Assembly: GCA_028684405.1 (NCBI GenBank)
Contig: JAQUGA010000026.1
Span: forward strand, 1-18,459
Direction: 5' to 3'
DNA: 18,459 bases
Source: Bacteroidales bacterium
GTDB lineage: Bacteria > Bacteroidota > Bacteroidia > Bacteroidales > WCHB1-69
The translations under genes were made by a program, and so were the position numbers. The notes under the pieces are model-generated. The model was not told the DNA's origin, ran no database searches, and saw only the letters and a program-made list of their open reading frames with translations. Below, one piece after another: positions 14,507 through 18,459 of this stretch; positions within the stretch are counted from its first letter, which is position 1, and each line of letters opens with the position of its first letter.

Positions 14507-16603
14507 ATGCGTCAATACCCTTTAGCGAGACTTTTGTTTCCATTTATAGCGGGGCTTATTTGTGTTTCCTTTTTCAATTTTGAAAAGGTACTTTTGCCTT
14601 TGGGTATTTTATTTTCCATCCTATTTTTATGCACTCTGTTTCTCATTCCCAAAATTTCAAAAAACTACTCATTACGCTGGATTTCAGGAATTTTCATCAT
14701 GTCTTCATTTTTGTTGGCGGGTATTATTTATGCCGAATTCAATAAAAAGAATCTTTTTGATTTACCTGAAAACATTGAAAACCAGCCAATCACCTACGAA
14801 TTTGAAATCATTGATGCACCGGTTCAAAAAAATAAAAGCATCAAACTTACCGCCCGAATTCTTAAAATAAACGACACTATTTCGGCACGTTACAATGAAA
14901 AAGTAATGCTTTATTTAAAGCGAGATTCTCTTTCGGAAACATTGCAATACGGACACCGATTTTATGCTGGAGCAAAACTTACAAAAGTAGCACCGCCTCT
15001 CAATCCCCATGAGTTTAATTACAAATCTTTCCTCAACAAAAAGGGAATTCGCTACCAGAGCTATATTCCTGCCGATTTTTGGAGCAAAAGCAGTCAAACA
15101 AAAGGGAATATTTTCAAATATTATGCTTTCTCGATCCGGCAATATTTTTTAGATGTTTTCAAATCGAAGGAGATGGATGTCCATGAAATGGGCGTTATTA
15201 CTGCTATTCTTTTGGGCTACGACGAAGTTTTGGATCCCGAATTGTCTAAGCACTACACAGGAGCAGGCGTATCGCATATTTTATGTGTTTCGGGAATGCA
15301 CGTTGGGATTCTATTTATATTACTCAATGTGATTTTGGGTTTCCTTGATAAGCGAAAGCATGGAAAAGTCATCAAATCTGTAATTCTCTTGCTTTTTGTC
15401 TGGTTTTATGCCCTCATTACGGGCATGTCGCCATCGGTGATGCGAGCTGCTACCATGTTTAGTTTTGTCATTGTCGGCAATGGTTTCAAACGGCATGTAG
15501 ACGTTTACAACAGCTTATTTGGATCGATGATGTTTCTTCTTTTATTAAATCCAAATATTATTTTCGAAGTTGGATTTCAGCTCTCCTACTTGGCCGTTTT
15601 TAGCATTGTTTGGCTACAAAAACCACTTTATAGTATTTGGCGACCCAAAAACAAAGGATTGGATTACATGTGGCAATTAGTCACTGTTTCTATTGCTGCA
15701 CAAGCACTTACAACCCCCATTACACTCTATTATTTCCACCAATTCCCAAACTATTTTGTCCTTTCAAATATGGTGATGCCATTGCTATCAAGCGTAGTTA
15801 TGTACTTGGGAATTGCTTTAATTAGCTTTTCATTTATTCCATTTTTGAGCGATTTCATTGCCAATCTGCTGGTTTGGTCTATAAAACTCATGAACTTTCT
15901 GGTGGTCTCCATTCACGAATTACCCGGTTCGGTAACACACAATATAGATGTTGATACCGTTTCGATGATACTTCTTTATGCTGCTATGATTAGTTTGCTG
16001 ATTTTGCTTCTTTTGAAAGAAAAAAAACTGATTCTAGTGACGCTGAGTTTTTGGATTCTGTTTTTTGGGTACAACCTTGCAGACCGATGGTCTGATAAAA
16101 ATAATCAAAAATTGACTTTTTATGCCATTCGAAATCAAAGTTTAATAGAACTTAATTTAGGAGGACATTGTTTTCTTTTCTGCGAAGAAAAAACTGCGGC
16201 TGATTTAAAATCCATTGATTTTCAGACGCAAGCTGCACACATTCGGGATGGAGTTAATCAAACAGAGGTTTTTCTATTAAATGACTCATTGCCAACACAT
16301 AATAAAGATTTTTCACTCCATAAAAACTATTTAATAACCGGCAATAAAAAGATACTTTTTATCAATCGTGATACCTACAAAACCAGAAATGAATTTCCAG
16401 AAGTTGAAGTAGATGTGGCATATATTCATGGAAATCCGTGGATTGACTTAGAAAAACTTCATCAAAAAATAAAGGCTAAGATTTGGCTGATGGACGGAAC
16501 AAATTCGCCACGAAACATTGAACGGCTCACAGAAGAGGCTGAAAAAATGGGACTAAGTTTTCACATTTTAACGCAAGATGGAGCTTATAAATTAGATTTA
16601 TAA
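14507..16603 (+). CDS. ComEC/Rec2 family DNA-uptake channel protein
   Basis: 698 residues, starting 15 bases after the SpoIID stop. Two or three N-terminal helices (to about 80) precede a DUF4131/OB-like region (to about 190). The Competence domain follows, with its signature HILCVSGMHVGILF at 257-270, then MSPSVMRAATM, FEVGFQLSYLAVFSIVW and LTTPITLYYFHQFP. About ten membrane segments are present. The C-terminal ~160 residues lack the HxHxDH metallo-beta-lactamase motif of Bacillus ComEC, as in many Bacteroidetes members, so any nuclease activity would have to come from elsewhere. The protein is expected to pass single-stranded DNA across the inner membrane. Its stop lies 9 bases from the convergent T9SS gene, with only a 4-bp CCAC/GTGG hairpin (16605-16619) between. 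Confidence 0.9.
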   Translation: MRQYPLARLLFPFIAGLICVSFFNFEKVLLPLGILFSILFLCTLFLIPKISKNYSLRWISGIFIMSSFLLAGIIYAEFNKKNLFDLPENIENQPITYEFEIIDAPVQKNKSIKLTARILKINDTISARYNEKVMLYLKRDSLSETLQYGHRFYAGAKLTKVAPPLNPHEFNYKSFLNKKGIRYQSYIPADFWSKSSQTKGNIFKYYAFSIRQYFLDVFKSKEMDVHEMGVITAILLGYDEVLDPELSKHYTGAGVSHILCVSGMHVGILFILLNVILGFLDKRKHGKVIKSVILLLFVWFYALITGMSPSVMRAATMFSFVIVGNGFKRHVDVYNSLFGSMMFLLLLNPNIIFEVGFQLSYLAVFSIVWLQKPLYSIWRPKNKGLDYMWQLVTVSIAAQALTTPITLYYFHQFPNYFVLSNMVMPLLSSVVMYLGIALISFSFIPFLSDFIANLLVWSIKLMNFLVVSIHELPGSVTHNIDVDTVSMILLYAAMISLLILLLLKEKKLILVTLSFWILFFGYNLADRWSDKNNQKLTFYAIRNQSLIELNLGGHCFLFCEEKTAADLKSIDFQTQAAHIRDGVNQTEVFLLNDSLPTHNKDFSLHKNYLITGNKKILFINRDTYKTRNEFPEVEVDVAYIHGNPWIDLEKLHQKIKAKIWLMDGTNSPRNIERLTEEAEKMGLSFHILTQDGAYKLDL

Positions 16604-16612
16604 TCCACAAAA

Positions 16613-18459
16613 TTAGTGGCCTACAAGCAATCGCTGAACTGCAAACTGATTGTTGGATTCAATTTTAACCAAATATATTCCAGAATTTAAGTCACGAACA
16701 TCCATTTGAATCAGATTTGAATTTTGATTATCAATGGATTTAATCAATTTCCCTTGGATGGAATAAACCTCCACTTTTTGAATTTTATTCGAACTTTCGG
16801 AACTGATATTAACCAAGTGAGTGGATGGATTTGGGTATATATTAAAACTGATATTGTATTGGTTTTCAGTAATATTCTGTCCAGAAACGACCGTTAAGCA
16901 AATCGGAATATACTCTATATTAGCATTGTTGAAAGTAAGAATAATATTGCCATGATAAATTCCAGGTGGCAAAAAATGTGAATCAAATACCATGGAAACG
17001 TCATCCATTTCAAACCCATTTAAAGAACCCTGAGCATAATGAGCGGTTAACCAATGCAAATTGTACATGCTTGGATCTTTCAATTCCATTTGATACATGA
17101 GCAGACTCTGAGCAGTATTATAAATATATAGCGGCACTTCCTGAATTTGATTTCTTAGCATTGTCAGCACAATGGAATCGGGGGCAATATCATAAAAGAT
17201 ATTAGCAGAACCAATGACTGGAAATGAAATATTATCTACCCAAACCGCATCGGAACCAGCATTTACCGAATAGTCCTTTTTATATGAAAACTTTAAGGTA
17301 TTTTCACCGGCAGCGATGGGATAAAAAGATTCTGACCAATCAAACTGTCCGTCCCAACGCCCTTTTTCAACACCGTTCAAATAAAATGCAAGATAATCCC
17401 AATTGGTTCCAGATGCATGATATTCACAGGATGTTTTTTTGTAAAATCGAACAAACCCAGGAACCAAAGCATTTATGGTCAGCGACATATCTGAATTTTC
17501 GTTGTGTGTAATCAATCCCGAACGAGCCGAAAAAACTCCCTGATAAGGAAAGTCAGAATTTATCATCCACGGATGTTCGTTAAAAGTCCACGGAAATTTC
17601 GAAAAATTCGCAGTTTCAAAATCTTCTATCACATTTCCAGAAAACAAGGAAATAACTTTCGTAAACTCAAAATCATTGGGTGCATTTAATCTGAAAACAA
17701 AATCATACATTCTGTTTTCAATAAAAGATGCTTGTGTGTTTACAATAAAATCTACATAAATGGGCTGATCGGGTGAAAGAGTGGCAATGCTGTCGGTTGA
17801 TTTTATCATCTCAATTCCCTGTTCGGTGGTAGATATACTGGCGATGATATTATGGAGCACAGAACCACCAGTACTTTTCAGAAACACTCTGATGGTATCT
17901 GTTTCCGAAGCATTTAAAGTGTTATTATTCCCATCTAAAACAATTACATTTTCGATGGAAATATCTACAGAATAAGCAATCAGAGTAATTTGTGTATGAG
18001 AAGGAAAACCGTCGCATTGAATATCGAGATCGATATGAATAGGATGTTCATTCGGAACGTTTCCACTAACATTAAATCGGAAAGCATTGTTCAAAGTATA
18101 CGTATTTCCCGGTCCTATATAGCCAAAATATTCCTCATTATCGGTAAAACTAACAAACGGATCGGCACTTGAAGCAACAATTCGGGCGTTGGTAACCGCT
18201 GCGGAATCAATATTGGTAACACTTACCGTTAATTTTACCTCTTCTCCGGCATCAATTTTATTATCATCCCCTGCAAGAATGCTATGACCTGAAACTACAA
18301 TTCGATTGTCAAATAGTGACGAAATAGAGAGTGTTTTTCGAGAAACAATATCATTATTGTCAATTACTTTTACATGTAATGGCTTATTGTCGTAGGGATG
18401 AGTAACATTTCCGCTTAAAACACCATCCGCAGACAAATGTACGTCTTCCGGAAAAATAT
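16613..18459 (-). CDS. Large T9SS-secreted multidomain surface protein, C-terminal part (5' end outside window)
   Basis: The frame stays open to the window edge; the apparent TTG start at 18436 is not real. 614 codons are visible. In order they give the end of an Ig/He-PIG-like domain (FPEDVHLSADGVLSGNVT) and a CARDB-like beta domain (ILAGDDNKIDAGEEVKLTVS). A second such domain follows (NNTLNASETDTIRVFLKSTG). Then comes a MAM/jelly-roll-like domain starting at IEDFETANFSKFPWTFNEHP and containing the WVDNISFP strand, followed by another beta domain. A type-A T9SS sorting domain (FNIYPNPSTHLVNISSE ... DLNSGIYLVKIE) ends the protein. Proteins with this tail often carry an N-terminal peptidase or adhesin module, which is not visible here. 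Confidence 0.85.
   Translation of the reverse strand, partial: IFPEDVHLSADGVLSGNVTHPYDNKPLHVKVIDNNDIVSRKTLSISSLFDNRIVVSGHSILAGDDNKIDAGEEVKLTVSVTNIDSAAVTNARIVASSADPFVSFTDNEEYFGYIGPGNTYTLNNAFRFNVSGNVPNEHPIHIDLDIQCDGFPSHTQITLIAYSVDISIENVIVLDGNNNTLNASETDTIRVFLKSTGGSVLHNIIASISTTEQGIEMIKSTDSIATLSPDQPIYVDFIVNTQASFIENRMYDFVFRLNAPNDFEFTKVISLFSGNVIEDFETANFSKFPWTFNEHPWMINSDFPYQGVFSARSGLITHNENSDMSLTINALVPGFVRFYKKTSCEYHASGTNWDYLAFYLNGVEKGRWDGQFDWSESFYPIAAGENTLKFSYKKDYSVNAGSDAVWVDNISFPVIGSANIFYDIAPDSIVLTMLRNQIQEVPLYIYNTAQSLLMYQMELKDPSMYNLHWLTAHYAQGSLNGFEMDDVSMVFDSHFLPPGIYHGNIILTFNNANIEYIPICLTVVSGQNITENQYNISFNIYPNPSTHLVNISSESSNKIQKVEVYSIQGKLIKSIDNQNSNLIQMDVRDLNSGIYLVKIESNNQFAVQRLLVGH

Overview
The window is AT-rich DNA from a member of the Bacteroidota (Bacteroidetes). 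Four things point there. Two proteins carry type IX secretion (T9SS) type-A C-terminal sorting domains, plus an orphan fragment of a third. Several genes have the Bacteroidetes -7 promoter box TAnnTTTG. The protein families DUF6029, Omp28-related, GLPGLI-like and the pairing of SpoIID with a ComEC lacking a beta-lactamase motif are typical of the phylum. No rRNA, tRNA, CRISPR array or intact mobile element was seen.

Layout. 1-129 is the 3' end of an outer-membrane beta-barrel gene, closed by a strong intrinsic terminator. 299-895 encodes a small membrane protein. 964-2220 encodes a secreted SGNH-type hydrolase with PKD and T9SS domains. 2309-2691 is a DUF805 membrane protein whose start is out of frame with its body. 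3067-4038 is a Sel1-repeat protein followed directly by an orphan T9SS sorting-domain fragment (4025-4123). A nitroreductase (minus) and a two-Gate-domain membrane protein (plus) are divergent at 4343-6042. 6278-9410 is a three-gene operon: TlpA-like thioredoxin, DUF6029 barrel, Omp28-like lipoprotein. A deoxynucleoside kinase (minus) and DNA polymerase III delta' (holB, plus) are divergent at 9445-11446. 11447-13045 is a decayed accessory stretch: two unidentified coding remnants, an isolated GLPGLI-like secreted protein flanked by imperfect direct repeats, and an internally deleted, frameshifted pepD pseudogene. 13331-16603 is a SpoIID/LytB protein followed closely by ComEC. 16613-18459 (minus, 5' end outside the window) is the C-terminal part of a large T9SS-secreted multidomain surface protein.

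How genes work together. The clearest functional unit is the TlpA/DUF6029/Omp28 operon. Two envelope proteins with thioredoxin-type CXXC motifs flank an outer-membrane barrel whose only two cysteines form a CxxxxC pair near its last strand, which suggests thiol-disulfide chemistry on the barrel (inference). The SGNH hydrolase and the large minus-strand protein are probably T9SS cargo; no T9SS machinery gene lies in the window. The rest are housekeeping or single accessory genes. I see no defence island, phage or biosynthetic cluster.
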